Source: Puniceicoccaceae bacterium
Lineage (GTDB): Bacteria > Verrucomicrobiota > Verrucomicrobiia > Opitutales > JAFGAQ01
Length of the DNA: 64,000 nucleotides
Assembly: GCA_028285755.1 (NCBI GenBank)
Contig: JANQOQ010000006.1
Span: 372,001-436,000, forward strand
Reading direction: 5' to 3'
Shown here: positions 34,889-44,837 of the stretch, piece by piece
Numbering within the stretch: the first letter of the stretch is position 1
Layout: the number at the start of each line of letters is the position of its first letter
Translations under genes and position numbers: made by a program
Notes under the pieces: model-generated
Databases searched by the model: none
Told to the model about the DNA's origin: nothing
The model's input: the letters and a program-made list of their open reading frames with translations, nothing else

Positions 34889-37063
34889 CTATGGATTATC
34901 TTCGAGGGCAGAGGCTGCTTCGATGATCGTCTCCTGTACGATCTGGAATCTCACCGGCTTGGCCATGAATCCATCCATACCGGCATCATAGCACTCATCC
35001 TGATCATCCTGCATCGCATTAGCGGTTAGCGCTACAATATGGATGGGGCGCTTGCCCAACTGCCCGGTATTTTGGCGGTGCCGTATGGCCCTGGAGGCAT
35101 CCAGTCCCCCCATTCCCGGCATAAGCAAATCCATAAAGATCAGGTCAATGGGTTGGTTCATGACTTCATCTACGGCAGATTCTCCATTATCCACAATTAC
35201 AGGGTTATAGCCCATACGCTGCAGTAAGGTTTTCATTACCAGTCGGTTATGGGATACATCATCCGCCACCAGTATGTTCAGCGGATACTCCTTTGCCAAC
35301 TCACGGTTTAACTTAAGAATTGCTTTGGATCCCGACTCGTGAGAGGCCACTTCGAGTCCATCTCCCCCTTGTACGTTCAGCGATAAGATAAACTGGGAGC
35401 CCTTACCGAATTCACTCTTAAAGGCGATATCCCCATGCATGGCAACCGCAAGTTTCTTACAGATCGTAAGCCCCAGTCCTGTGCCGCCAAATCGTTTGCG
35501 AATCGTATCATCCGCCTGAGAAAACGGTAAAAACATAAGGTGCTTCTGTTCATCCGAAATGCCAATGCCTGTATCTTCAATTTCAAAGGATATACGGAAT
35601 GATTTTAAGTTCTGAACATTACCCCCCTGCCAGAGATCGAGCTCTTCAACATTGGCCAGTGCACTCACGGATACCCGGATCTTCACGTGCCCCTCATGAG
35701 TAAATTTCAACGCGTTGCCCACGAGATTATTTAAAATCTGAACGATTCGCTCTCGATCCCCCAAAATAATAGTAGGCACATCTTCATCGACCGAAATACT
35801 GTAAGCCAAATCTTTTTGTTCAGCGCGATAGGCAAAGGTTCGCCTGATCTGTTCCATACATTCCCGCACATGTATAGGCTGTTGATCAAACTTGAGCTGA
35901 CCTGCTTCCACCTTTGAAATATCGAGAATGTCGTTGATCAGGTTCAGCAATCCCAGACCTGAGCTACGAATAGTCTCCAACATCGCAGTTTGCTCACCCT
36001 CAGTGTGCATATCCAGCATGAGTTCGGATAAGCCAATGATTGAGTTGAGCGGCGTGCGTATCTCATGACTCATCATTGCCAGGAACTCACTCTTGGATCG
36101 ATCTGCAGCTTCAGCGGTATCCCGGGCCTTTACAAGCTGCATTTCCAGATGCTTGCGCTTTGAGATATCGCGTGCAATGCAATTTATATAGATCAAAAAG
36201 CCTTCACTGTCGTAAACCAGATTGAAAGACCAGAGTATGTAGCGCTGCTGCCCATCCATACCTGACAGGCGAGTTTCCAGAGTCACATTTTTCGAGTTAT
36301 CGTTGATAGATGAGTAAAGCCTGCGTTCCAGCAGATCAATATCCTCAGCATGTACAAAATCCAGAACAGGCAGGCCCACACAACTTTCCGGGGCGAGGCT
36401 GAGGAGGTCCCGGGATGCATGGTTCGCAAAAAGCACTCTGAGATCCGGATCGAGTTGAAGCACCAGATTGTCGGTTTCTTCAACCAACACCCGAAACTTC
36501 TCTTCACTTTCCCTCAACTTGAATTCAGCAATGCGCTGATCCGTAATATCCACAGCAGTGCCCGATATAGCGATTGGGCGATGGTCTTCACCTATCACCG
36601 GGTACAGCCACATATCGTAAAGTTTAATCCTGCCCTCACTCTCCCATTCCAATTCAAAAACCTCTGAGCAGTTTCCCGTTCCATCACAACACGCACGCAT
36701 ATCTGCCAATTTCGTGGCAAAAACTTGCGGAAATACCTGCGAAACGGGCAACTCCTCAATTTTCATATTCTTTCTTGAAAAAGCATCCAGAAATACAGGA
36801 TTCACCATCATAAAACGATCATCATTATCGATGATGAATGTGGGAAAAACCGAAGAATAGATGGCATCACGCAGCAAGGTAGTGTCTTCATGAAACTTCC
36901 GCAAATGCTCAACACGCTTGAGCAGCTCCGGAGATTTCGACTTCAAATCATATACCTGATTTTCAAGGTCCCTGATCCGCTCACGGGCAAGGGTGATTTC
37001 GTCGATGATATTCAGCTCATTATTAGCGTTTTTTATAATTTCTGAGCTCCTGATACCATCCAT
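34889..37063 (-). CDS. Hybrid sensor histidine kinase with PAS domains and receiver
   Basis: 724 residues with no membrane span. A coiled coil (about 20-60) leads into two PAS domains (about 68-185 and 195-310), the second followed by RYILWSFNLVYDSEGFLIYINCIARDISKRK. The HisKA box FLAMMSHEIRTPLNSIIG puts the phosphorylated His near residue 332. HATPase motifs GNALKFTHEG, DTGIGISDEQ and FGGTGLGLTICKKL follow, then a receiver from ~598 (ILVADDVSHNR) with its Asp in IFMDLLMPGM near 645. It is a cytoplasmic sensor of BarA/ArcB type. No dedicated response regulator gene adjoins it. Confidence 0.93.
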   Translation of the reverse strand: MDGIRSSEIIKNANNELNIIDEITLARERIRDLENQVYDLKSKSPELLKRVEHLRKFHEDTTLLRDAIYSSVFPTFIIDNDDRFMMVNPVFLDAFSRKNMKIEELPVSQVFPQVFATKLADMRACCDGTGNCSEVFELEWESEGRIKLYDMWLYPVIGEDHRPIAISGTAVDITDQRIAEFKLRESEEKFRVLVEETDNLVLQLDPDLRVLFANHASRDLLSLAPESCVGLPVLDFVHAEDIDLLERRLYSSINDNSKNVTLETRLSGMDGQQRYILWSFNLVYDSEGFLIYINCIARDISKRKHLEMQLVKARDTAEAADRSKSEFLAMMSHEIRTPLNSIIGLSELMLDMHTEGEQTAMLETIRSSGLGLLNLINDILDISKVEAGQLKFDQQPIHVRECMEQIRRTFAYRAEQKDLAYSISVDEDVPTIILGDRERIVQILNNLVGNALKFTHEGHVKIRVSVSALANVEELDLWQGGNVQNLKSFRISFEIEDTGIGISDEQKHLMFLPFSQADDTIRKRFGGTGLGLTICKKLAVAMHGDIAFKSEFGKGSQFILSLNVQGGDGLEVASHESGSKAILKLNRELAKEYPLNILVADDVSHNRLVMKTLLQRMGYNPVIVDNGESAVDEVMNQPIDLIFMDLLMPGMGGLDASRAIRHRQNTGQLGKRPIHIVALTANAMQDDQDECYDAGMDGFMAKPVRFQIVQETIIEAASALEDNP

Positions 37064-37177
37064 CTTAAATTTATGCTGTCAACCATTAGACTAAAGTCAC
37101 TAATAAAGTACTCAATTGTTAACTGAAAACAGGAAGCAGCAATGATTTACAAGACTTTTACAAATACGCTATTCGCG

Positions 37178-40100
37178 TCAATAGTCTTCGATTTTTTTCA
37201 ACATTTCATCCACGATTTTTTCGGAAATTTTGCCGTGAGTGCCCAGCTCCTGAGCAAAAACGGAAACGCGTAATTCCTCCAAAGCAAAAAAAGCCTGCTG
37301 AAGCATAATATGGGGAATTTGCTTTGCTTTGTATTTCATAATGCGTGCAAACCGGCTCGTGTAAGGGCTTACCCTTAACGCCTTCTCCTTCTCTTTCAGC
37401 GGGTGCTGCCGAGCCCTTTCAATGCGTAATAACGTAGCTTTAATATAGCGAGGGATTTGCTGTAGTTGCTGCCAGCTGTAGGCGCGCAGGAATCGCTGGG
37501 GAAAAAGCCGAGTGAGTGCATTCTGTGCGTATGGGTGCTTTCCCTGTTCTGAATTGAGTAAACCCGAGCGACTTTCGCTGATTAGATTGAGCAAATCCTG
37601 AAGCTCAGCAGGGGCAGCCCTAAGCTGCCGACGAGACTGCTCCATGCGTTGCTCAAAATCGGTTCTCGTCAGAGGCCATTGAATATCGCTTAAAAAAAGT
37701 GCGTTCACGATGAGTTGGTCGCAATCCGTTTCAAAAGCCGCCCATGCATAAATATCGGCAAAAGCAATATATGCAGGCTTCAGTTTCTTCAGGTCTTTGC
37801 GAAACCAACCCAAATCACGCCCCACGCAGTGTTCGCATAAAGCTTTGTATGCGAGTGGCGTATATTTCAACGCATCCCGACGCGTAGAGAATAACCTTAC
37901 GGACACTCCCAGTTCTTTGGTCAACTGAAGCCCCGGATAAGCGATCAGATCAACCCCGTGGAAGTTACCTAATTTAAGCGCCGCCGGCAGGTCTTTAAAA
38001 TTCCAATCGAGGACGTTGGTCTTCTCCCAACGAGCAGCCACCTCTTTCCACACGTCAATTTTAGTAATTTGAGACTGGCTGATACCTTTCTTCTCCAACA
38101 GTGCATCTGCCCTTTGCCTGAGTATCGACCAATCACTGCTATGCGCAAAGGCCTTACCCGTATCATCATCGAGGAGCTTGATTTTGATTCGCAGATTCTC
38201 AGGTATGCTCTCTACATTCCAGGCGGCAGGTGGAATTTTAAGGGAGTATTCTCTGGCAATTGCGTATGCCAAGTCTGTCAGCAGAGGTTTGGGGTTGGGT
38301 TTGAGCTGAGCCATCAAATTTTCGACGACTTGTTTTATAGGTGAGAGCGCCTTGCGATAATCCTTGGGCAGCGATTTTATTAGAATTTCCACCTTTTCCG
38401 GCACATAGCCGGGAATCATCCAGTCCATACTCCCGGGGCTAACTCCCGCAAACTCGGAAAGCGGAATTTTGAGAGTCGCTCCATCTTCCTCACTATTTGG
38501 CTCGAAACGATACTCCAATCTGCGCTCAACCCCGCCTATAATAACATACTCAGGGAAAAGCTCAGCCTCATCCTGCCCGACCGCTTCTAGTAAAAGCTGC
38601 CCCTTATCCAGAAATGCGCGGGTTTGCTCGCTGTCCGTTAATGAGCGCCACCACTTGTGTAGCTCCGCGACGGATGACAGCGGGGGAAGCAGCTCATCAT
38701 AAAAGTTGTAGAGCTTGCTCTCCAAATCATGCACAATACTTCTGCGGAAACGTACCTGTAATTCAGAGAGTTCTTCCTGAACCTCCTGATTATGCTCCAG
38801 GAATGAGAAGTGATCCCGAATAGTTTCTCCCATCAGGCCTTCACGTATAAAAATCTCCTTTGCAGCATTCGCATCCACGGTGCCAAAACCTACCCGTTTC
38901 TTCTCGATTTGAAGCCCATAGAGGAACTCTTTACGCCACACTAAAACCCGTTGCGACTTGGCTGACCAATGCGGCTCCTGGTAGGAATATTTCATCAGGT
39001 GCCCGGCGATCGCACGGATCCAGGGCGATTCTACTTTTGCCAGCGTGCGCGCATAAAGCTGAGTGGTCTCCACAAACTCTGACGCCATAATCCAGTCCTG
39101 CCGTGTATCCTTTTCTTTTTTATGAGGGAGTGGTTTGCCTGGCGTTCGCTTCGGCGGTTTTTCAAACAACACCGATCCCGGATACACCATAACCCGGCGA
39201 CCCCGGGTTGCCTTAAACCAGTTGCCCTCGTCCCGTACAGCAATATTTCCGAGCAAACCGGATAAAATCGCCCGATGGATGCCTTCTGGCTCATCTTCGC
39301 CAGGGCTCTCATGATACTCATTCAAATCCTTTAATACACCCCGTATTTGCGCATGGATCTCTCGCCACTCCCGCAATCGCTGATATGAGATAAAGTGCTC
39401 TTTGCAGAACTTTCTCATCTTACTTTGCGACCATTTTTCATATTTTGCATCAAATTCGGTCCAGATTTTCATCAAAGAGAGAAAATCGGACTCCTTAGAG
39501 CGAAATTTACGGTGTTCCTGATCCGCCTGGGCCTCTTTATCCAGAGGGCGTTCACGAGGATCCTGAATACTCAGCGCCGAAGCAATGATGATTACGCTCT
39601 TCATTACATTGAGCTTTCTTGCCTCGATAAGCATTCTGCCAACCGTGGGATCGATCGGAAGTCGGGCTAATTTTCTACCGGTTTCTGTAAGTTCGCCCAA
39701 TTCATCGATTGCTGAGAGCTCCTTGAGAAGAATCAACCCTCCTTGTAGCGCCCGAGCCTCCGGGGGATCAATAAACGGAAAATCCTCCACCTCACCAAAA
39801 CGGAATGCCTTCATCCGCAGGATCACGGATGCAAGATTAGACCGGAATATCTCAGGCGACGTGAATTCCGGACGATTCAGGTAATCCTCTTCGCTGTAGA
39901 GACGTATGCAAATGCCCTCAGCCACCCGCCCACAACGGCCCTTACGCTGATTGGCACTACTTTGGGATATCGGCTCGATAGGTAAACGTTGGGTACGGGT
40001 ATGCGCACTGTAGCGGCTGATACGCGCCAACCCGCAATCTACTACATAACGAATGCCTGGCACAGTGATGGATGTTTCCGCGATGTTGGTTGCTACAACA

Positions 40101-40939
40101 ATTTTCCGACGCTGGGTCGCTTTAAATATCTGCTGTTGCTCTGCCTGTGTTAAGCGGCCGAATAGCGGCACCACTTGGCAGAAAGAGCTGAAGCTGCCAC
40201 TGAGCCGATCACAAAGCTCTCGTATATCTTTCTCTGCCGGCAGAAACACAAGCAGATCTCCCTGGCGGGACTCCTGCAGGATATCACTCACTGCATCATA
40301 ACTGGCTTCGATATACGTGTAGCTGCCGTCCCGATCTTCAAAATCATGATAGCGTACCTCCACGGGATACATACGCCCGGAGACTTCGATCACAGGTGCC
40401 CCCCCGAACGCTTCAGAGAATTTCTCCGTATCGATCGTCGCGGAGGTGATGATGATCTTCAGGTCCTTGCGCTTTTTTCTGATCTGCACCAGATGCCCGA
40501 GGATAAAGTCGATATTCAGACTGCGCTCGTGGGCTTCGTCGATCACAAGCACCGAGTATCGCTTCAGCAACGGGTCGGTCTGCATCTCATTGAGCAGAAT
40601 CCCGTCAGTCATGATCTTAATGCGGGTGTTACGGTCCGTCTTATCCGTAAAGCGGATTTTACTACCCACTACATGCCCCCAGTTTTTGCCAAGCTCCTCC
40701 TCTACCCGATTGGCTACTGCCAGTGCTGCTACACGCCGGGGCTGGGTGCAGCCAATTGCCTTCTTTTCGGCCAAGCCCAGTTTGAGACAGATTTTGGGGA
40801 TCTGTGTGGTCTTGCCGGAGCCCGTCTCCCCCTGAATGATGACCACCTGATGCTTGCGAATCGCCGCAGCAATATCCGCCTCCCGCTGGCTGATCGGGAG
40901 CTCCTTCGGTAATTCTATCTGGCTGGTATCGGCTGACAT
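37178..40939 (-). CDS. hrpA: ATP-dependent RNA helicase HrpA (DEAH box)
   Basis: 1253 residues, the usual length. Motif I is GETGSGKTTQIPKICL, motif II DEAH, motif III SAT, motif V VATNIAETSITVPGI and motif VI QRKGRCGRVAEG. The helicase-associated domain and the long HrpA-specific C-terminal region follow (DUF3418-like). HrpA unwinds RNA and rescues stalled ribosomes in E. coli. The gene stands alone, with short gaps on both sides. Confidence 0.95.
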   Translation of the reverse strand: MSADTSQIELPKELPISQREADIAAAIRKHQVVIIQGETGSGKTTQIPKICLKLGLAEKKAIGCTQPRRVAALAVANRVEEELGKNWGHVVGSKIRFTDKTDRNTRIKIMTDGILLNEMQTDPLLKRYSVLVIDEAHERSLNIDFILGHLVQIRKKRKDLKIIITSATIDTEKFSEAFGGAPVIEVSGRMYPVEVRYHDFEDRDGSYTYIEASYDAVSDILQESRQGDLLVFLPAEKDIRELCDRLSGSFSSFCQVVPLFGRLTQAEQQQIFKATQRRKIVVATNIAETSITVPGIRYVVDCGLARISRYSAHTRTQRLPIEPISQSSANQRKGRCGRVAEGICIRLYSEEDYLNRPEFTSPEIFRSNLASVILRMKAFRFGEVEDFPFIDPPEARALQGGLILLKELSAIDELGELTETGRKLARLPIDPTVGRMLIEARKLNVMKSVIIIASALSIQDPRERPLDKEAQADQEHRKFRSKESDFLSLMKIWTEFDAKYEKWSQSKMRKFCKEHFISYQRLREWREIHAQIRGVLKDLNEYHESPGEDEPEGIHRAILSGLLGNIAVRDEGNWFKATRGRRVMVYPGSVLFEKPPKRTPGKPLPHKKEKDTRQDWIMASEFVETTQLYARTLAKVESPWIRAIAGHLMKYSYQEPHWSAKSQRVLVWRKEFLYGLQIEKKRVGFGTVDANAAKEIFIREGLMGETIRDHFSFLEHNQEVQEELSELQVRFRRSIVHDLESKLYNFYDELLPPLSSVAELHKWWRSLTDSEQTRAFLDKGQLLLEAVGQDEAELFPEYVIIGGVERRLEYRFEPNSEEDGATLKIPLSEFAGVSPGSMDWMIPGYVPEKVEILIKSLPKDYRKALSPIKQVVENLMAQLKPNPKPLLTDLAYAIAREYSLKIPPAAWNVESIPENLRIKIKLLDDDTGKAFAHSSDWSILRQRADALLEKKGISQSQITKIDVWKEVAARWEKTNVLDWNFKDLPAALKLGNFHGVDLIAYPGLQLTKELGVSVRLFSTRRDALKYTPLAYKALCEHCVGRDLGWFRKDLKKLKPAYIAFADIYAWAAFETDCDQLIVNALFLSDIQWPLTRTDFEQRMEQSRRQLRAAPAELQDLLNLISESRSGLLNSEQGKHPYAQNALTRLFPQRFLRAYSWQQLQQIPRYIKATLLRIERARQHPLKEKEKALRVSPYTSRFARIMKYKAKQIPHIMLQQAFFALEELRVSVFAQELGTHGKISEKIVDEMLKKIEDY

Positions 40940-41011
40940 GCTAAACCTGTTAGGCTAGATCAACCCGATACTAACTTACAAATGAATAAAATCCATTGGC
41001 GGCTTACTTTA

Positions 41012-41051
41012 ACAAAAAGAGAAACCCACCTGAAATAAATCAGGTAGGTTT
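41012..41051 (-). terminator. Rho-independent terminator after the beta-helix/CBM gene
   Basis: On the minus strand a 12-bp stem with one mismatch (AAACCTACCTGA, a 6-base loop, TCAGGTGGGTTT) is followed by CTCTTTTTG. It lies 25 bases after the stop of the gene at 41076-43298 and would end its transcript. Confidence 0.8.
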
Positions 41052-41075
41052 CCCATATACCCTCGATAAAAACGT

Positions 41076-43298
41076 TTAGGGCGTCAGAGTTATACTATCG
41101 ATCGCGAGTTTAAATCCCGTGCTCGCGGCATCTTTGCCGGTTACCGAGAATCGTATGGTTTGGCCACCGGTTGTCGCAAAGGTCACATTACCGGCGTCAA
41201 ACGGATCTGTCGTTGCAGAACCATTAAACCAGCTTTCAACGGCTCCCGTATTGGTTCCATTCACGGAAGTTTGGGCCCTACCCCCGTTGTTAAACTTGTT
41301 GATGTTAACATCCAGATTGTAGGTGCCTGCAGCAATGTTGGGCAGTGTAAACTCCACCCAATCCCCGGTACCATCCGCATTCAGGTTCACCCAGGTACCG
41401 GCTCCATTCAGGCCGGTAGTCGCTCCTCCCGAGTTGCGTGTTAGGTCTTCAGCCTGGAAAGTACCTCCGTTGACTCCACCCCCTCCGCCAGGCGTCAGGA
41501 TAATTTTGTCAATTGCTAGCTTAAAGCCAGTACTGCCCCCATCTTTGCCTGTAACAGAAAACCGAATCGTCTTATTACCGGTCGCCCCAACTGTGACGGT
41601 GCCCGCATTATAGGGATCTGTGGTTGCCGAGCCATTAAACCAGCTCTCCACCGCTCCTGTATTGGTTCCCTCAAAAGAAGTCTGCGCCCGACCCCCATTA
41701 TTAAATTTGTTGATGTCAACGGTCACCGTGTAAGTGCCGGCAGCAATATTGGGCAAGGTAAACTCTACCCAGTCTCCGGCACCATCGGCATTCAGATTCA
41801 CCCAGGTGCCCGCTCCGTTCAGGCTGGTGGTGGCTCCTCCGGAATTGCGTGTCAGGCTTTCCGCTTCGAAGGTGCCGCCATTATTAGCACCACCCCCACT
41901 CCCTCCCGAAGGGGGCCCATAGAGCGGCCAGCTGGCAACATAAGTCGGTTGAGTAGTCGTGTATAGAGACTCCGGAATGTCATCCGTAGAGCTGAGGGCA
42001 CCCCAATTCGTCGTGCCGCCTACAATATTTCCGCCTACGTAATTGTTTGCGCCCTGGTTTTTCAATCCACCCGCAGGCATTTCATTCGCCAGGATGTTTA
42101 CATTTCTCGAGTTTGCGTTTTGGGATCCTACCAGGCTCGAGCCGTCATTGCGGAAAAAAGTGATGTACCAGGATGCTGTCGGGTTAACATTATCGATACT
42201 GATCTCCCTGCCGGAATTTCCTTCAAACAAGATATTGTGACACCCATTCCCATGGTGCACATTCACATCCCCATAAGAATTGTAGCCCGCGCTCGCCGTA
42301 TTATACGAAAATACTGAGTGGTTCGCACCTGCATTGGCAATAAAGTGGTGGCGTAGATTCCATGCCTCGCAGTTGGATACTCTTACTTGGGTAGTTCGCG
42401 TTCCCAGGTTGATACCATAGCGATAGCCGCCACCAATCGTCCAGCCGTTACTCGCCTTACAGGCAAGTGCGAGTCCTTTTTTCACTCGGGTAAAATTGAT
42501 ACCGATGCTAACTGCTTTCTTGGAGTGCACGCGTAGGGCCCGGGCATTGTAGGCCCGCGAAAATACCACGTTATTACTCCATTTATCACCATCATTTAAC
42601 CGCTGCACAGTGCAGTCTTCCATGCTGACATTTTCCACAGGATTATACTCTTGAATGGTCGGGTTTGCGCCCATTCCTGTGCCGATTTTCATGTCGAGAG
42701 TAAGCACATTGCCGGCTCTCGCAGTCACTATAAAAAGCTGTCCTTTGGTAGCTGCTGTAAATGTAGGGTCCGCAATTTCTACAAAATCACCTACATCGAA
42801 TCCCGCTGCATTCGCGAGGGTTACCTGGTCACTTCCACGGGTAGCGCCTGCAGTGATACTGATAATCGGAAAACCAGTCGCATTTCCGCTAAACGAAATA
42901 CCTGTAAATTTTCCCGGCAGAAAATCGAGTTTGAAAACCGTCTGATCAATACCATCCCCCTGGATGCGAATATCACTATCATTGATATTAAGAGTAGTCT
43001 TGAGTGTATAGTCTCCCGCAGGGAAATAGAGGATGCGCCTACCGGTTCCACTCGCGATCAGATTTTCAACCTGCACGGCGACGTCAACCGTCGTATCATT
43101 ACGAGTCACCCCATTGTTTACTACATTGATAGTCGTCCATCCACCGGGATCATCCCAGGTGTATTCCTGCCATCCCGAGGGAGGAAACTTGCTTGGGTCG
43201 AGATCACCGTAATCAAAAGCTGCTAAGGGGTGGATACATACTCCAGTCGCGATAACAAGCGCCGAGAAGAAACGCGTTAAGAATCGATTATAATTCAT
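41076..43298 (-). CDS. Secreted right-handed beta-helix protein (pectate-lyase-like) with two near-identical CBM modules
   Basis: 740 residues with a signal peptide (about residues 1-28). Residues ~60-440 form a parallel beta-helix: DDPGGWTTINVVNNGVTRNDTTVDVAVQVENLIA and GRRILYFPAGDYTLKTTLNINDSDIRIQGDG are the Pectate_lyase_3-like opening, and later coils follow. Two C-terminal beta-sandwich modules (about 473-604 and 610-740) of CBM6/35 type begin GGTFEAESLTRNSGG and GGTFQAEDLTRNSGG, each with GDWVEFTLPNIAAGTY. It probably binds and acts on a plant or algal polysaccharide; the substrate is not determined. It is divergent from the LacI-type regulator. Confidence 0.8.
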   Translation of the reverse strand: MNYNRFLTRFFSALVIATGVCIHPLAAFDYGDLDPSKFPPSGWQEYTWDDPGGWTTINVVNNGVTRNDTTVDVAVQVENLIASGTGRRILYFPAGDYTLKTTLNINDSDIRIQGDGIDQTVFKLDFLPGKFTGISFSGNATGFPIISITAGATRGSDQVTLANAAGFDVGDFVEIADPTFTAATKGQLFIVTARAGNVLTLDMKIGTGMGANPTIQEYNPVENVSMEDCTVQRLNDGDKWSNNVVFSRAYNARALRVHSKKAVSIGINFTRVKKGLALACKASNGWTIGGGYRYGINLGTRTTQVRVSNCEAWNLRHHFIANAGANHSVFSYNTASAGYNSYGDVNVHHGNGCHNILFEGNSGREISIDNVNPTASWYITFFRNDGSSLVGSQNANSRNVNILANEMPAGGLKNQGANNYVGGNIVGGTTNWGALSSTDDIPESLYTTTQPTYVASWPLYGPPSGGSGGGANNGGTFEAESLTRNSGGATTSLNGAGTWVNLNADGAGDWVEFTLPNIAAGTYTVTVDINKFNNGGRAQTSFEGTNTGAVESWFNGSATTDPYNAGTVTVGATGNKTIRFSVTGKDGGSTGFKLAIDKIILTPGGGGGVNGGTFQAEDLTRNSGGATTGLNGAGTWVNLNADGTGDWVEFTLPNIAAGTYNLDVNINKFNNGGRAQTSVNGTNTGAVESWFNGSATTDPFDAGNVTFATTGGQTIRFSVTGKDAASTGFKLAIDSITLTP
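41079..41882 (-). repeat. Tandem duplication of the CBM coding segment, period about 411 bp
   Basis: The coding DNA for the two C-terminal modules repeats with an offset of 411 bases (137 codons). For example, the stretch around 41371 matches the stretch around 41782 base for base over long runs. The protein copies share most residues. This is a recent in-frame duplication within the gene. Confidence 0.85.
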
Positions 43299-43326
43299 AC
43301 TCTATTTGTGGGTTTTGTTAACAGAA

Positions 43327-43361
43327 TGGTGAAATGGGTTTACCAAATTCTTATTTCACCA
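43327..43361. promoter_or_regulatory. Inverted repeat upstream of the beta-helix gene (candidate operator)
   Basis: TGGTGAAAT (43327-43335) and ATTTCACCA (43353-43361) are perfect 9-bp arms 17 bases apart, in the 192-base gap between the beta-helix gene and the divergent LacI-type regulator. A second pair, TCGGTT (43421-43426) and AACCGA (43451-43456), lies closer to the regulator. Either could be its binding site. Confidence 0.5.
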
Positions 43362-43490
43362 ATAAGCATGAATAATGTATCCCGATATCCTTTAAAAAAC
43401 TCAAATCATTGAAAGGTTAATCGGTTTAAATATTTTTACATTTACAGTTTAACCGAATCAGCATAAATTACTTAAATACGAAATAAGAGA

Positions 43491-44786
43491 GTGAAAATTA
43501 GTCGCGAAAACCTGGAAAAACTAATCCAAATCTCGAACAATGAGAGTATTTCCCGGCGAGTAAAGGCCAGGTTGGAGATTATTTTGCTGAAATATGAGAA
43601 CCTATCCAATTCAGCCATTGCAAAACGAATTAGTGTTTCCCGGCCCACCATCATTAAATGGTTAGATACTTATCAAAAGTACGGTTTGGAAGCACTGCTC
43701 TATAAAGGCCAGAGAGCCCCTCTTGGTCACAAACAAACCGTTAAGCAGGCTCTACAAAGTCATAGCGAAAAACATACGAATAAGATCACCCAAAAACAGA
43801 TTAGTAAAGCGCTGGGGCTGTCCACGGCTACGGTGTCACTCGCGTTGACCCGCGACCCTAAAATCGCCCCCGAAACGCAAAAGCGAGTCATCGACTATGC
43901 GAGACTCAATGGGTATAAGCTGGAATATTCGGGTCGTGCTTTATCAGCACTTCGTTGGAATCAGAAACCACGCCAACTCAATATTGCCTATGTAAACATA
44001 AGTAGAAAATACGCTTCTCACCCAAACCATAAGATTTTAAGAGGCATAAAGCGGGCTTCTGAACAGATCGAATACAATCTGTCTGAATTTTATCTGGACG
44101 AGCAGGGAAATGTAGAGCGGTTGAAGAAGGTCCTGTACGCTCAGGGTATTTCAGGCCTGATCCTGGGCTTTATGCATAAAGAATTTGAAGGATTTGTGAG
44201 CTCACTGATCGAATACGCAAATGAAATGAAACTACCGATAGCCACTTGTATCTGGTATCACGAAAAGGTTCTGAGAATTAGTCCTGAAATCCCAAATCTC
44301 ATCGAATACTGTTTACAAAAAGTGAAAGAATCCGGCTATCAAAAAATCGGGATGATATCAAAGCCGAAACCCTCCATAGCACTTTCAAGCTTTGTCGATT
44401 TTTACAGCTTCCTGGATTTTCCATCAGATACGTATATCCCACCCTTTGAAGATGATAATGCTGATAGTGAACTTATTAAGTGGGTGGATGTGAATCAACC
44501 TCAAGTAATCATAGGTCGGGACCATCACTACCGCAGGCTCATAGAGCTCGGCATTCAAATTCCGAAGCAAGTAAACTTTCTCAGCATGGAAAAAAAAGAT
44601 GATGGCTCACAGATAGCAGGTTATTCTCTAAATTTTGAGCAATACGGCGAAATGTGTATCTGGCAGATTGATCTGAAGATCAGACATATGGATTATTACT
44701 TCCCCAATTTTGATACGCATATCTCCTTAGGCCCAACCTGGTGCCCAGGAAATAGCTTTATCCCTCAATCCAAAAATTCAATTTAA
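43491..44786 (+). CDS. LacI-family regulator with an additional N-terminal transposase-like HTH
   Basis: 431 residues from a GTG start preceded by AAATAAGAGA. Residues ~1-75 (RRVKARLEIILLKYENLSNSAIAKRISVSRPTIIKWLDTY, then GLEALL) match the HTH that opens IS630-type transposases. Residues ~95-140 are a LacI HTH (ITQKQISKALGLSTATVSLALTRDPKIAPETQKRVIDYARLNGY), followed by a periplasmic-binding-protein-like ligand domain. LacI regulators normally start at that second HTH. No catalytic DDE region is present. It probably controls the divergent beta-helix gene and the MFS gene downstream. Confidence 0.85.
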   Translation: MKISRENLEKLIQISNNESISRRVKARLEIILLKYENLSNSAIAKRISVSRPTIIKWLDTYQKYGLEALLYKGQRAPLGHKQTVKQALQSHSEKHTNKITQKQISKALGLSTATVSLALTRDPKIAPETQKRVIDYARLNGYKLEYSGRALSALRWNQKPRQLNIAYVNISRKYASHPNHKILRGIKRASEQIEYNLSEFYLDEQGNVERLKKVLYAQGISGLILGFMHKEFEGFVSSLIEYANEMKLPIATCIWYHEKVLRISPEIPNLIEYCLQKVKESGYQKIGMISKPKPSIALSSFVDFYSFLDFPSDTYIPPFEDDNADSELIKWVDVNQPQVIIGRDHHYRRLIELGIQIPKQVNFLSMEKKDDGSQIAGYSLNFEQYGEMCIWQIDLKIRHMDYYFPNFDTHISLGPTWCPGNSFIPQSKNSI

Positions 44787-44837
44787 AGAATTTGGGGAGC
44801 AACATTGTCATATAGGTCAATAAAGGCTCATATTTAA

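Noticed and set aside
36000-42000. Long open frames on the opposite strand of hrpA and the beta-helix gene
   Set aside because: They show no domain motifs, lack ribosome-binding sites and overlap well-supported genes; they reflect codon bias of the real frames.
43491-43720. Remnant insertion sequence of the IS630 type
   Set aside because: Only the HTH part is present, fused in frame to a complete LacI regulator. No terminal inverted repeats and no DDE catalytic region are visible nearby.
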